Shown: positions 9,716-21,184 of the stretch, piece after piece
Layout: every line of letters begins with the position of its first letter
How positions within the stretch are numbered: the first letter of the stretch is position 1
NCBI RefSeq assembly: GCF_011386835.1
Contig: NC_088797.1
Span: 97,908,264-97,972,263, forward strand
Length of the DNA stretch: 64,000 nucleotides
Direction: 5' to 3'
Origin: Chrysemys picta bellii
Lineage: Eukaryota > Chordata > Testudines > Emydidae
Position numbers and translations under genes: made by a program
Notes under the pieces: generated by a model
Told to the model about the DNA's origin: nothing
The model's input: the letters and a program-made list of their open reading frames with translations, nothing else
Database searches by the model: none

Positions 9716-9977
9716 TTTCATTATCTCTGCATGTATAACTACAATTGATGTTAGTGCTAAAGTTGGGTGATAATTGCAATTAGCTCAATATTTGCTCACT
9801 CAAAGACTGTTACTACTTTCCATCCTAAAAGTAAAAATCCTTAGCAATTTTGAAACAAGGATGTGCAGCTATTCTCAAGTTTAACAAGTCCGCAAAGATT
9901 ATAAAAAGATAGATGGATCTGTAGATTGATTTGCATGAATTAGTAAACAAAAAGTTCCCCAGACCATAGATATAGAT

Positions 9978-9980
<3 letters not shown>

Positions 9981-10010
<30 letters not shown>
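9981..10010. repeat. (GT)15 microsatellite
   Basis: Fifteen GT units preceded by a short ATAGATAGA run. It lies 15 bases after the source segment 9931-9966 of the inverted mosaic. Confidence 0.95.
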
Positions 10011-10013
<3 letters not shown>

Positions 10014-10179
10014 AGAATTAAAACCCAAATGGATGGATTGGAAGTAGTGTAACTTATTTGTTTGATGGATGCTGGGAAATATTGATGATTACTTCTGCTG
10101 CAGGAGCACATCTGTCCTTTCAACTGCCGGGGTACAGATTAAACTACTTCTGCCACTCAACTAATGCCACATGAGTGAG

Positions 10180-10244
10180 TGGTCTGGGGAACTTTTTGTT
10201 TACTAATTCATGCAATTGTAGTTATACATGCAGAGATAATGAAA
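10180..10244. repeat. Two-segment inverted mosaic next to a CR1 5' junction
   Basis: Bases 10180-10215 are a perfect 36-nt reverse complement of 9931-9966. Bases 10213-10244 are a perfect 32-nt reverse complement of 9716-9747. The two copies overlap at CAA (10213-10215), although their sources are 183 bases apart. The mosaic then runs straight into the 5' end of a truncated CR1 at GAAAAGGGATC, with GAAA shared between segment and CR1. This is what template switching by a polymerase or reverse transcriptase would leave. Confidence 0.85.
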
Positions 10245-11235
10245 AGGGATCTAGAGGTCTTAGTGGATCACAAGATAAATATGTGTCAACAGAGTAACAT
10301 TGTTGCGAAAAAAGCAAACATCATTCTGGGATGTATTGGCAGGAGTTATTTTAAGCAATACTCAAGAAGTAATTCTTCCACTCTACTCCATGCTGATTAG
10401 CCTCAGCTGGAGTATCGTTTCCAGTTCTGAACACCACATTTCAAGAAAGATATGGACAAATTAGAGAGAGTCTACAGAAGGGCAACAAAAATAATTAAAG
10501 GTCTAGAAAACATGATTTATGAGGGAAGATTGAAAAAATGGGTTTGTTTAGTCTGGAGGAAAGAAGATGGAGGGGGGAGGGAACATAACAGTTTTAAAGT
10601 ACATAAAATGTTGTTACAAGGAGGAAGGGAAAAAATTGTTCTAATATCTGAAGATAGGACAAGAAGCAGTGGGCTTAAATTACAGCAAGCGTGATTTAGG
10701 TTGGACATTAGGAAAAATTTCCTAACTTTTAGGGTAACTTTTAGGCACTGGAATAAATTGCTTAGGGAGATTGTGGAATCTACGTCATTGGAGATCTTTA
10801 GGACCAGGTTAGGCAAACACCTGTCAGGGATGGTCTAGACCAGGGGTCGGCAACCTTTCAGAAGTGCTGTGCCGAGTCTTCATTTAATCACTCTAATTTA
10901 AGGTTTCCCGTGCCAGTGGTACATTTTAACATTTTTAGAAGGTCTCTTTCTATAAGTGTATAATATATAACTAAACTATTGTTGTATGTAAAATAAATAA
11001 GGTTTTTAAAATATTTAAGAAGTTTCATTTAAAATTAAATTAAAATGCAGAGCCCCCCGGTCCGGTGCCCAGGACCCGGGCAGTATGAGTACCACTGAAA
11101 ATCAGCTTGCGTGCCGCCTTCGGCACATGTGCCATAGGTTGCCTACCCCTGGTCTAGACAATACTCAGCCCTGCCATGAGTGCAGGCGACTGAACTAGAT
11201 GACTTCTCAAGGTCCCTTCTAGTCCCATGACTGTA
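10244..11235 (+). mobile_element. CR1 LINE 3' fragment, 5'-truncated
   Basis: The text follows the 3' third of a CR1 open reading frame 2 and its 3' region, from AAAGGGATCTAGAGGTC, through TTAGAGAGAGTCTACAGAAG and GGACATTAGGAAAAATTTCC, to AACTAGATGACTTCTCAAGG. Coding fragments (about 10452-10694) are frameshifted. It contains a hAT element at 10841-11151. Adjacent to 11235 a short ACAC-type repeat replaces the usual TTCTATGA tail. Confidence 0.85.
10841..11151. mobile_element. Short non-autonomous hAT element inserted in CR1
   Basis: Ends are CAGGGGTCGGCAACC and GGTTGCCTACCCCTG. The perfect 8-bp target duplication GTCTAGAC occupies 10833-10840 and 11152-11159 and is itself palindromic. Removing the element restores the CR1 text GGGATGGTCTAGACAATAC. 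No coding capacity. Confidence 0.95.
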
Positions 11236-11240
11236 TTAGA

Positions 11241-12849
11241 GACACACACAGACACACACACCAATAAATATTTGAGGGCAGCAGGAACTAAATTTTTCCA
11301 CTGTTATTGATCTAAGATCCAGGTATCCATGGTGAGACTGGTGAGTTGGTTTCTAAGTAAAACAGCTACAGTATGTGTGAAAAGCTAATAAATATATCTT
11401 TATGTGGAATACAAAAAAAGTTTCAGAACAGGCAAATCTGAATCAGCGGTCATGGATAACGTTTTGTGTTCTGTGCAAAGGGTAGTTGCCAAGTCATCAG
11501 CAAGGATGGAACATGTTCTCCTAACCAGTCAGATCTAGTAGGTGGAGTTTTTCACAGATGCTGCTATCCAGGGCCAGCATTGGTAGGAAATCCAGAAGAA
11601 CTTTCAAACTGCAAACTGTCTGGATCTGTGGGGCCATGGGACTTTAGTCAAGGTGGGCCAGGCAGATAGTTCTTCAAAGTGTTTCCCTCTGCCCACAAAC
11701 ATAATCTGTCTTCCTAGGATTCAACTTCAGGCAGTTCTTCCTCTTCTATAGATGCTGGAGTGTGTTCTGTCTTGTTCAAACAAGCTACTACAGATCATTT
11801 CATGGAGAGTAATACTCTCATAGTAAGTAACTGAAAGCTTCAGAGAGACTGGCGGGTGGTTTAAGACTATACTCTCAGTAAGTGGGCATGTCTCATTTAG
11901 TTCACTAGGTAGAGCTACCACTCTAAAATCCAAACATTTCAAGTTTGTTTCAACTGAGATGGATCTCTCCCAAATTAGGGTATCTTGCATTTAAGAAGAT
12001 TACCTTTTTAGTTAATGAATTGCTCACCCTTGGTAAAGTAGGCTAATTTGCCTAAATTACTCTTGCTAGTATGCACTTATATATCAATTGGCTTTATTAA
12101 TCATATTAGTTTTAGTATTGTACAAGCTTTCAAACAGATGGGAGAGGTGAAAAGACAAATAGCAAAAGCACTGTTTTTGGAAAATAGAGGCAAGCATTAG
12201 CTCATTCTAGTAAAAAGTTTCACTCTGCCTTCCAAACTATACAAATCTTGGAAGCTTCAGGCCTGTTGCAGAGCCAATATGACTATTTCAGAGACAATGT
12301 CAGCCTGCCAGTGGGCAATGAACAAACTTTTCAGCAAATGTTCAGACTTCTTTGACATGGCCTATGCATATTCACACTTATGTGATACCTTGCTCCCAGT
12401 ACTGCAGAGCTTCAGAAATCTTCTGGGAATATAGCGTCTACTGGGGCCACAGGAGCCCTGTTGTTTGCTAATAGACTTTTGAAGTAGAGATAATAAAAGA
12501 AGAAGTGTGGCCCTCAACTGCTTCTGTTCCTTCCTTTTCAAGGGCCAGATGGGAATGTGTCTCTGCCTAAAATTTTTTGTTTTTGACTTTTACCCTGATG
12601 GAGGGGTGTGGGGTGGTAGTGGGAGGTGATTCTAAATTCGTTTGGGTATACCTTAGTTGTGCCATTATATATCTAGGCCAAGATTTTCAAAAATAGAACC
12701 ATAAAGTTAGGTCAAAGATCTTGGTCCTAGTTTTTACTTTGAAGTAGGGTTCTGGAGTACAACCAGAAGGTCTAATTGACTTTAAGGATTCCGATCTGAA
12801 GGGCAGAATTAAGTGGTGTGCGATATATTGCTCCCTCCGTGGAGATATC
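11241..12849 (+). other. CPEB3: CPEB3 intron, no gene recognised
   Basis: No supported gene. Part of it (about 12600-12849) could be the 5' portion of the DIRS-like element whose gag remnant begins near 12850, but I cannot show this. Confidence 0.4.
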
Positions 12850-13822
12850 TAAGCCTCTTGTGCTCTGCCATTTGTTCTATGTGGAGAAAATCCATTCCTG
12901 GATCATTGCGCTTGTAAGGCCTTCAATCAGAGGCCTGTACTAAAAGGTAGTGAAGGCACCATGCCTTTCTTGGCTCTGACCTATGATCAGGTGTTTGTCC
13001 ACTTTGTGCTGGGATACTTTGAGTTTGTCTCCTTTGTGCTTGGTGCCAACAAAATTGGTAGAGGACAGGACAGGAAAAGTGCAAAGGGATCTTCAGTGCT
13101 GGAGTTCTCAGCACCAACCTGGAAAAAGGGGCAGGGGGGGAAACAACTTAATTTGTCAAGAGAGTATGCAGTTGAGTTATTTGTCATGGCACTGCCAATG
13201 CAAGGGACTCATTCAGCTTTACCCATTTTCCTGGTCACTAGGATTCCTGGTTCTTCTCCAGTGATAGTCAATATTAGTCTTTTGGCACTATCTCCAGAGC
13301 ATAGACTGGTTCTTTTGAGTGCACTTTTCCGGGGAAAACTCAATATCCAATTCTGATGAGGCTGGACTCAGACAGAGTCTCTGATACTCTGTTCTGTGAG
13401 TTGTCCTAGTCTGCCTGGGCTTATAGGCTGTCAGGGACAGCTCTTGGATCAGGAGTGCTCAATATCCTGGGCTCTTACTCTCTTGGGCTCCAAGGCGTTC
13501 TCTCAGATTCTCCAGCCTCTTGGGGCACCTTCCCTTGCCCTCCCTCTTGCCCAGTGGCTAGCTGGCCATACTGATAATTTTCCTTTGCAACCATCAGGAT
13601 CAGGGGATCCTCACTTTCTTAATCTCCCAAGTCAGCTAAGGTGTCATTTCCCCAGTCACGTCTTGTACCACCTAGACCAGTTGGCCTTGTCCCCTCTTTT
13701 GGCCAATGTTCCTAACCAGCTGTCCTATTCAGAGGAGAAAGAAGGGGAAAGGAATTGGAACAACCATTTTTATAGTGAGCAAAAGGGGATTTCTTCAGCC
13801 TCAAAACTTCTAAGCATATATG
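12850..13822 (+). pseudogene. DIRS-like gag remnant, first part
   Basis: Around 12888-13000 a reading HCACKAFNQRP followed by a lysine/glutamate turn resembles the cysteine-containing start of gag-like proteins of DIRS-type retroelements. The open frames at 12961-13356 and 13396-13827 then give a serine/leucine-rich and a proline-rich stretch (SLALPLAQWLAGH, LQPSGSGDPHFLNLPSQ) of the kind found in that protein. Frames shift between segments. An LTR interrupts the remnant at 13823. The family call is by eye and only moderate. Confidence 0.45.
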
Positions 13823-14697
13823 TGTGACAGACTTGCAAATATCCTGAACAAATATTATAACATTAAGATAAATCTTATTGAATTAGGGTTAATACCTTTT
13901 GAGGTACATTGTATTAAAATGCAATTGTGTATGTGCTGTTGTGGCACTGTGTGTATGTTCTTCAGTATAGAGGAGTGATCCTAATGAACATCCTCCATTA
14001 CCAGCCTTTGAAGCTCCTCTGGGGGGAGGGAAGCATATACTAGTTCAAACTGGATTCTCCAGAGACCGAGACAAAGAAAAGACTTTTGGATAAATAACTT
14101 TAATTTATACTAACTGAAGGCCTTCTTCCCGATCCAGCAAATGGACAGGATCCCTGGCCCACAGAGGACCCCAGTGCTTAGGGGAGGATTGGAAGGATTT
14201 GGCCTACTGAGGCCTCATAAGACAATGTACTTGTTCTGAGCTGAAGCTCTAATGGACTTGTAACCACAAGGATGCCCTTAGGGTGGTGTATTAAACTGCA
14301 TTTCCCAGAGTCAGTATGAAAGTTGGGAGGAATTCTGCTGAGCTTATTGGCATGCATGTAGGTTCTTTTATTGTTTTTTAATGTTTTCTCTGTAATGCTT
14401 TTTACTTTAAGAATAAAGTTGGCTTGCTTAGGAACTGCTACATGGTACCTTACATCTGTAGCAATTGGACGGTTACCTGCCTCTGAAGAGAAAGTAAGCA
14501 GGTGTCCTGTCTGTGCAGGAAAGGACACAGTGAAGGCAGGGGAACTGTCCAGTCTGGGAATACCACAGTCAGAAGGGAGAGAGACTCGCATCTCCATGTG
14601 AGAGGAGAAACAGTTGGGGAGCTGAAAGCCAAGAGTGGGTATCCTTACTGAACCACTGAGGGGAAATTTGCAGTTGCAGTTTCTCTGAACTGTGACA
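13823..14697 (+). mobile_element. Solo LTR of an endogenous retrovirus (LTR A)
   Basis: The 875-bp unit starts TGTGACAGACTTG and ends CTGTGACA, so it has TG...CA type borders. Five-base flanks are ATATG (13818-13822) and ATATA (14698-14702), a target duplication with one difference. A polyadenylation hexamer AATAAA at 14412 supports the plus orientation. No internal retroviral genes are adjacent, as expected after LTR-LTR recombination. Confidence 0.7.
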
Positions 14698-15770
14698 ATA
14701 TAGTCACTGTTTCTCTTTCATAACCACTTTCAGGAAGTTTCCAGGGCTATTACAACATATATGCAGGGGACCTGGATTTGGAAAGTTTTTTTGACCAGGA
14801 AAAGATAAACTGGGAGTTTGACATCTGAAAATCGTAAAAGAAAAGGAAACGCTCTCCCTATTAATGATGAGCTACTGGACATGGCTAAGAATATTTGGTT
14901 GATATTAGCCTTGTTCACAGCCAGATGTAAGAGGGCAGATGGCCTTTATCAGGTGCCAGGATAGAGGGGGTAATATATCCTAACCTGCCCTTCTTCTTGC
15001 TCATTAATGGTGTTAGAGCTGATGAAAGGAGGAGAGGTTCCAAGACAAGTTTGGGTTATCATGTCAGACAAGGATGCCAAAAAGATTGGGTATCTCAGTA
15101 GCCAAATTCTGTCATGGGCAAGATGCCAATTTAATCTAATGGGCCACCTTCTTGAGGAGCAGATAAAGGAGCTGGTGACTAAGGAGCATGTAGTATCCAC
15201 CCACATCCTACTGGCAGTTGAAGTTGCTTCAGACTATTCATGGCATCAGCTATTTCTTTCAAATGATACTGTTGCCTCTTTTTGAATTAGGCCTTTCATC
15301 TAAAGCTTGGTCTTATGTGAGTCCTCCTGTTCAAGGAGGGAAGAGACTTTTCAGCCTCAAGATGGGCAAGATGCTGGAGAAAATGGAAGAACATCAATTC
15401 CACAGCTAGGTCTTTCTGACTCTTCCAACATGGTCAAAGAGAGAGGCTCGCACATTCTCTTCTTGTGTCATCCTCAGGCTTCCAGCCTCAATTCATGAAG
15501 ATATCACCTCAGAAACATCGGAAGAGGCAATAGTAAACATTTGTGATGAGGCAGCTGAACAGTGATGGGTCAGCAGAGTGGTGTGCTGAATCTGCTACTG
15601 TGTTGTTGGTTTTTCCCTCTGTTGTGCTCAGGAACATGCAAAGTCATCAGCAGGAGATTGTGGCAATTCAGAGGAGAGTTAGAAAGAGCGGGTCACAGAA
15701 GCAGGATGTCTGGCCCCTAGGAAAAGTGTGGTATATGAAGGCAAGTTGAATGATATTGAGACCCCCCCAC
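14698..15770 (+). pseudogene. DIRS-like gag remnant, second part
   Basis: After the LTR, fragments continue the gag-like protein: GHLLEEQIKELVTKEHVVST with LLAVEVASDYS (about 15140-15240), then KRLFSLKMGKMLEKMEEHQ (about 15340-15400) and LGLSDSS (about 15405). The order matches the conserved region of DIRS-type gag proteins as I know it. Multiple frameshifts and stops make it non-functional. No reverse transcriptase follows, so the copy is truncated. Confidence 0.5.
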
Positions 15771-17716
15771 GTGCTAGAGGCATACAGCCTTAGCAGATGA
15801 AATACCTTCGGTGCATGCCTCAGTGCCCCAGTTGTACCCTAGTTATTGGGGACTTGCAAGACAAGGTTTGGTACTGCAGCACGTTAAAGACCTCACAAAA
15901 GTTCTACAATTACATATTTAATTACCATAGAGTGCTGGGTACAAGAGATGCCTGGCTTGGATATACAGTTTAGGTCTTCCCCATGTTGCCTCTGACCCCA
16001 TTTTAGTGATCCTCCCTAGGCAAAATTGCTCAGAGCAGCGATAAGCTCTGTTAAATATGTGGGCCTTGGAAGAAGTGCCTCAGCTTTACAGAAGAAAAGG
16101 CTTCTGTTCACAGGCACCAGGAAGCATATTCCTCAAGTATAAATATGCAGAGACAACACACTCAAATCATAGTTACTAAGGTGGGTTTTACTGTTTGTGA
16201 AAACTTAGAAATAGTATGTACACTATTTTCTATTTCCCTATTGCCACTTAGCACATCGTTGCAAGATAAATATTTGCTGAACACTTTCCCATATACCTAT
16301 GTTAGTCTGTGATTGTTGAATTGAGACTCTGACTACATATACATCAGATACCCAGAGGCAAGATGTTTTCCAAGCAAACTTTAATAACTTTGAATGTCCT
16401 GCCTTTCATCTAAATTTTCAGTGCTATATCACATTAATATTGCCTTGTGCATTTAATTCTATATTGTTTGCAATGGTAATAGAGAGATTTACCTGTTTTT
16501 AAAAGGCTTACTGGGTTAGTGGAGACTAAGCTAAGACAGTGTTCTGTAGCAAAGCCCTCCTTTGCCTCCATATACAATAGGACCCATGTAAACTACCAAA
16601 CAATAAACTACTGGTATTTTTCTCTTATCAGATTTTTATTCTCCTTCCTGTTATGTTGTGTTATTTGAGTCAATAAAAATATTTTAAAGTTTTAATGTTG
16701 TATAATTTGAAGTTATTCTAGAGAAAGATACATTTTTCTAGGGATGAAAACTTTGTTAGAAATCTCCTTAGAAGCCAAAAATAAATGACTGATCTCCTTT
16801 AAAAACAAGTGTGATTTGAATACATTTTTAAAGGCCATGTTGTGATATCTTCGCTTCCAGTATTCTGAAACGTAGTCAAGAATAACATTGGAGAATAAAT
16901 CTCTGTAGTTGGTATGGCAACTAGAATAATTCTATCTAATTATTGTAAATTGTACATGTAACTGCTATTCCCTTTCCATCCATCTACAAATATATAAATA
17001 GCAACAATATTACTTCTCTAGTCCTTATAGTGATTCCAGAGAGGTCATATGTACAACTTGTACAATTATTTAAGTTGTTTAGTTTATCCAGGCTATATTG
17101 TTAATTAATCTCATAGGTTTTGTGAGTACAGTGGCATCTGTCACAGAAGGAACAGTCAGTTTTACATCCTACTCTTCAGTTAATTGCTGGCTTTTACCTT
17201 GAAGCCCACTTTCTGTTCTAATTCTATGGAGAATGCTTTGGCAAAGAAATTAGAGTCTTGTGGCATGACCGAAGGAAGGTGAGAGGAAATGAGACAGGAT
17301 CATATATTTGTGTTTTCTCAATCTGAAGCTGAACTTTATTTATGTTGCACTAAATTTCACTATTTCCCCATTCAAGTGAAATGAATGTTCCTACATTGTT
17401 TTACATTGGAATCTCAGTTCTAAAAATAGTATTCACTGGTCAATTCTTCACAACACTTGCTGTAGAAAAACTAATTCCAGCATACTATCCACTTCTTAAT
17501 GTCTCATTCCCTTGACGCACCCTACCAGTGCCCTTCCTGTAAACATTGATGAAGGGACACTGAGGAGAAAAAAAAAAAAAAGTTAGTTCAAAGGGAAACA
17601 AAATACATGTTTCCTTTAATCTTTTCACTGGGCTAAAGGACTTTTTTTCTTTTCTTTTTCCACCTGTGTGTGGACACTTATTGCCTTCCTGGATCAAATG
17701 AATGGTCCATCTAGTC
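15771..17716 (+). other. CPEB3: CPEB3 intron, no gene recognised
   Basis: AT-rich unique-looking sequence with an A13 run near 17569. No repeat or gene recognised. Confidence 0.5.
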
Positions 17717-17790
17717 TAGGGTGACCAGACGTCCCAATAAAACCATACAGTTGTCTGGTTCTGCCCTGAAGCTTGAGGGTTTATAACCCT
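17717..17790 (+). mobile_element. hAT-like terminal fragment
   Basis: TAGGGTGACCAGACGTCCCA resembles the terminus of the element at 1888 (TAGGGTTACCATTCGTCC) and continues with TGTCTGGTTCTGCCC. No opposite end or target duplication is visible, so only a partial copy is claimed. Confidence 0.35.
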
Positions 17791-20700
17791 CTTCTTAAAA
17801 AAATAAATAAAAATCAAACTTATCTAATGTAACTGCCATGAGCATGTTTACCACTTATTGGCCTACATCCAGTGTATCTATTCTCTGACATGTTTCCCTA
17901 GATGCTGAGTCTTTTATTTTTCTCTTTGTTAGGTTGGGGATGCAGACATTAACTGATACTTTTTAAAATCTTCCCTGCCACATCCTTTCATTGATTTATG
18001 GCTTCATGTGCATCTGCAGCTCTGATAACTCAATTTTCTCCATCCTACTTTAAAATCCAGCATCTTATAAAGAAAATTATGCAATATTTTAAAAAATAAT
18101 TGTGGGGGAGGCTAATTTTTCTCTAGTAAGGTTATGAATTTGCCCTCTTTCAACTTTGAATAAAAGAAGCTTAACCAAGATGTCTAACACAGTGTTGATG
18201 CTACACATAAGATATGTACATGGGGGGTGGAGGGAAGACTTGCCTATCCCCTTTGACTGAAGCCATAATTCCTGTTTTATTTTCCTATTCAGTAGGATTT
18301 ATTGTAAAATTGATGTACTAGATACAGTAATGTTATGAAAACTGTGACCTTTTATGAGCTAAATATACTTCTGCTGCTTGCAGATCCTCACATATTGCAT
18401 GTGGCATCTATATGACAGCAGCACAAGTATTTTGGCTATGAGGAATATGTGGCTTGTTAATAAATATTTTATTGCTCTCTTGATGCTGGCTTTCACTACT
18501 CAGTAACAGCATATCTTCTTGTCTATTCAATGCAAATGAGAAGAACTTACTCAGGAACAAGCTTTTAAACTGTCTAGGCCTCTGCTGCTTCACATTAATA
18601 CAAACTATTCTCATAACTAGTGGTTGTCAGACATGTACAGAGCAGGTCACCATAATGTTCATTTGTACAGTGAGAAAATGATCACATACCATGACAACTA
18701 TGATGAATAGATCCTCATGTCTGGTTGTGGTAAACAGTAGTCTCCATGTTCTGTGAGCACACATTAGGTTGACACATTGTAGGTTAGAAATAGGTGCTTA
18801 AATTATAGTTGCTTCTTGATACTCTTAAAATTCAGAAGCATCCAAATGGAGTTGAATTTTTGTAAGTCTCTAAAATGTTTATTATGGAAATAAAGCGGAC
18901 CATTAACTATAGCACTGCTGCTGTTACTGTTGTAATTCTTTTGCCCAGTAGGTTGGTACAGTGCTGTGTAAGTATCAAATGTGTATAGGTTGACTAAGCA
19001 ACAATGTGCTGAAAATCTGGCTGCCCTTATTCCTAGTCTTCTACATTACCGGTCATTGTGTAACTGGAGAGTATCCTGGTAAAGATGCAATTATTAAAAT
19101 AAATAAATAAATTCCCTTCTCTGCTGGAACATGTGGAGTCATTAACCTAAATCCAGTCAGCTGAGGTCACATGCACAGATTTATGTAGGAGATTTCTTAA
19201 CCTTTAGGTCTTCCTGCAATCTGACCTTCCCCTCCCCCCCCCCCCCCCGGGTTATGAATGTTAGTTGAGAACGGACTCTTGATTTTTGAAAGATTTCCCC
19301 CCCCCCTATTTTAAGCCATGATATTTTCCCCTTTGTTTTCTAGAAGACATAGAATACGTGGTTTTGAAATCAAAACGTGGCATGGCTGCCTATATTTTAA
19401 TTACTCTCTTGATTTCTGGGTAGAGAGGGAGAATTACCTATGTGCCTGTTGGAGCTCTGAGGGCTCTCCTTCCTTCTACCGTCCTTCTTCCTTCAAGGCA
19501 CTCTTCTATAGCTGTCATTCTTCCAGCTGAAAAAGTGGTTTTGAAAGGTATCTGGTCAGGTTTTCAATTTCATCCTGCTAAAAGGATAAAGGCACTCTCC
19601 ATGGCTGAGTGCCACTTCTATATTACTCCCAACCATTGCTTCTCTCGCGAGCAGTTGATTTGGGATTGGAAATCAAATCAAAGTTTTAAATATGGCTTTG
19701 CAGAGCACTACTACTAAGGGACATGGCTTCTGATTTCAAATTGGATGGACTCCAAGGAAATAAGAAGCAACTGTCATTTGGGATGGGATAAATCAAAATA
19801 TATTCTTGTTTAGACAATTGTAAACTAAAAAATTCCTAGTTTTAACCAGGAAGAACAGGTGGTACGCAGGTTTCTTTACCAAAACTTTTTCTTATCTAAC
19901 ACTGTCCTAAGAAGGCTTACAAATGCAAACATATTTAGGACCCTTTTATAGTATTGGCAACTACATTAATCACTATTATGTAATACGAACGTTGAAGCTT
20001 TCAAGATAAATTTAGCATTGGTCATGAAATCAAATTTTAGCCACCATCATTTTTATCCATTCCTTCTGAATGTAATGTATTACAACATTAATTGAATACA
20101 TAGTATACTATTATGTACTAACTTTCTTGAACAAAATGAATTGATGCATATGAGGCCGCATTTTATGAATGTAAGAAATTCTACTTTTTACAGCTCTTAA
20201 GGTGTGGAGATCCATTGTACAGTACTGTCCAAATGTGATGTTGAAACTGACGAGAGAGCCTGCTGCCAGTCTTAATTTGTAACTAGTGTGACTATTGTGT
20301 CCTCTTATAATTTGTAACTAGTATCAACAATTACTCTGAGAGCTATGCTGACAGGGGTTCTTACTCCTGTTAGGATAACCTAAGCTGGCAGGTCAAAGGG
20401 TAGGGATCAGACAAAATGCAGTCCTTTCTTTCTCAAGGTTGGGAGTTGAGTGATAGGCCAACAACCTGTGCTCATTTAAAAAAAAAAGTTAAAATACAGA
20501 AATAAAGCAAGATAGCCATTCCAGCAAACATCATGACAAAGTGATGGACTCTTGCTAAATAAGAATTGAGAGTCTTGGTGAAAGCCACCAGGAAGCCAAG
20601 ACTCTGAGAAGTTTTTTTACTAAAGCTGAAACAAACTATGAAAGTAGGTTTCTGGAACATTAGACCAATGGCTGTAACACCAAACCCATGCAGGTGATGG

Positions 20701-20974
20701 AGGAAATGGATGAATATAATCTCCAAATTCTTGGAATAAGCAACTGTTGATTCCAGGAGCTGAAAAAAATTCAAAAATGAAAATAGTCTTAATATATGCA
20801 GGGATTCAAAATGGTTGTTACTCTGAAGGAGTAGCTTTAATTATGACTTGCAAAGCAGAAAAATAACTTATACAGTGGGACCTAATTAACAACTGATCTC
20901 TCAAAGCTATGTTTCAAACACAATAAATGAAAATGGCAATATTATTGGAATGGAAATAATGAAAACTCCACAAC
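17791..20974 (+). other. CPEB3: CPEB3 intron, no gene recognised
   Basis: No supported gene. Short homopolymers occur (C-runs at about 19232-19248 and 19299-19306). Open frames up to 100 codons lack recognisable motifs and splice context. Confidence 0.5.
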
Positions 20975-21170
20975 ATTGAGAAGGAAGCCAAACTTAACAG
21001 TGAGCTCTACTTCCTGAGCAAATGCAAGAAACAAAACATCATCCCCAGAGGACTCACCGTCTATAATCCTCTGACCACTACATACCATTCAGAAATTGGT
21101 CCTATAAAAATATATTACCTCAACCATCTTGTCTCTCTCATATCCTGGTACCATCATGACTACAATAATA
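20975..21170 (+). mobile_element. Internally deleted Penelope-like element
   Basis: The first half reads in one frame as IEKEAKLNSELYFLSKCKKQ followed by NIIPRGLTVYNPLTTTYHSE, resembling the N-terminal start of Penelope-like proteins (FL..C...NIIPRGL). It joins directly at about 21096 to a diverged family-B tail (TTGGTCCTATAAAAATATATTACCTCA, then CTTGTCTCTCTCATATCCTGG), the same tail as at 7502-7700. The reverse transcriptase and endonuclease are missing. Confidence 0.5.
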
Positions 21171-21184
21171 CTGCAAACAATATT

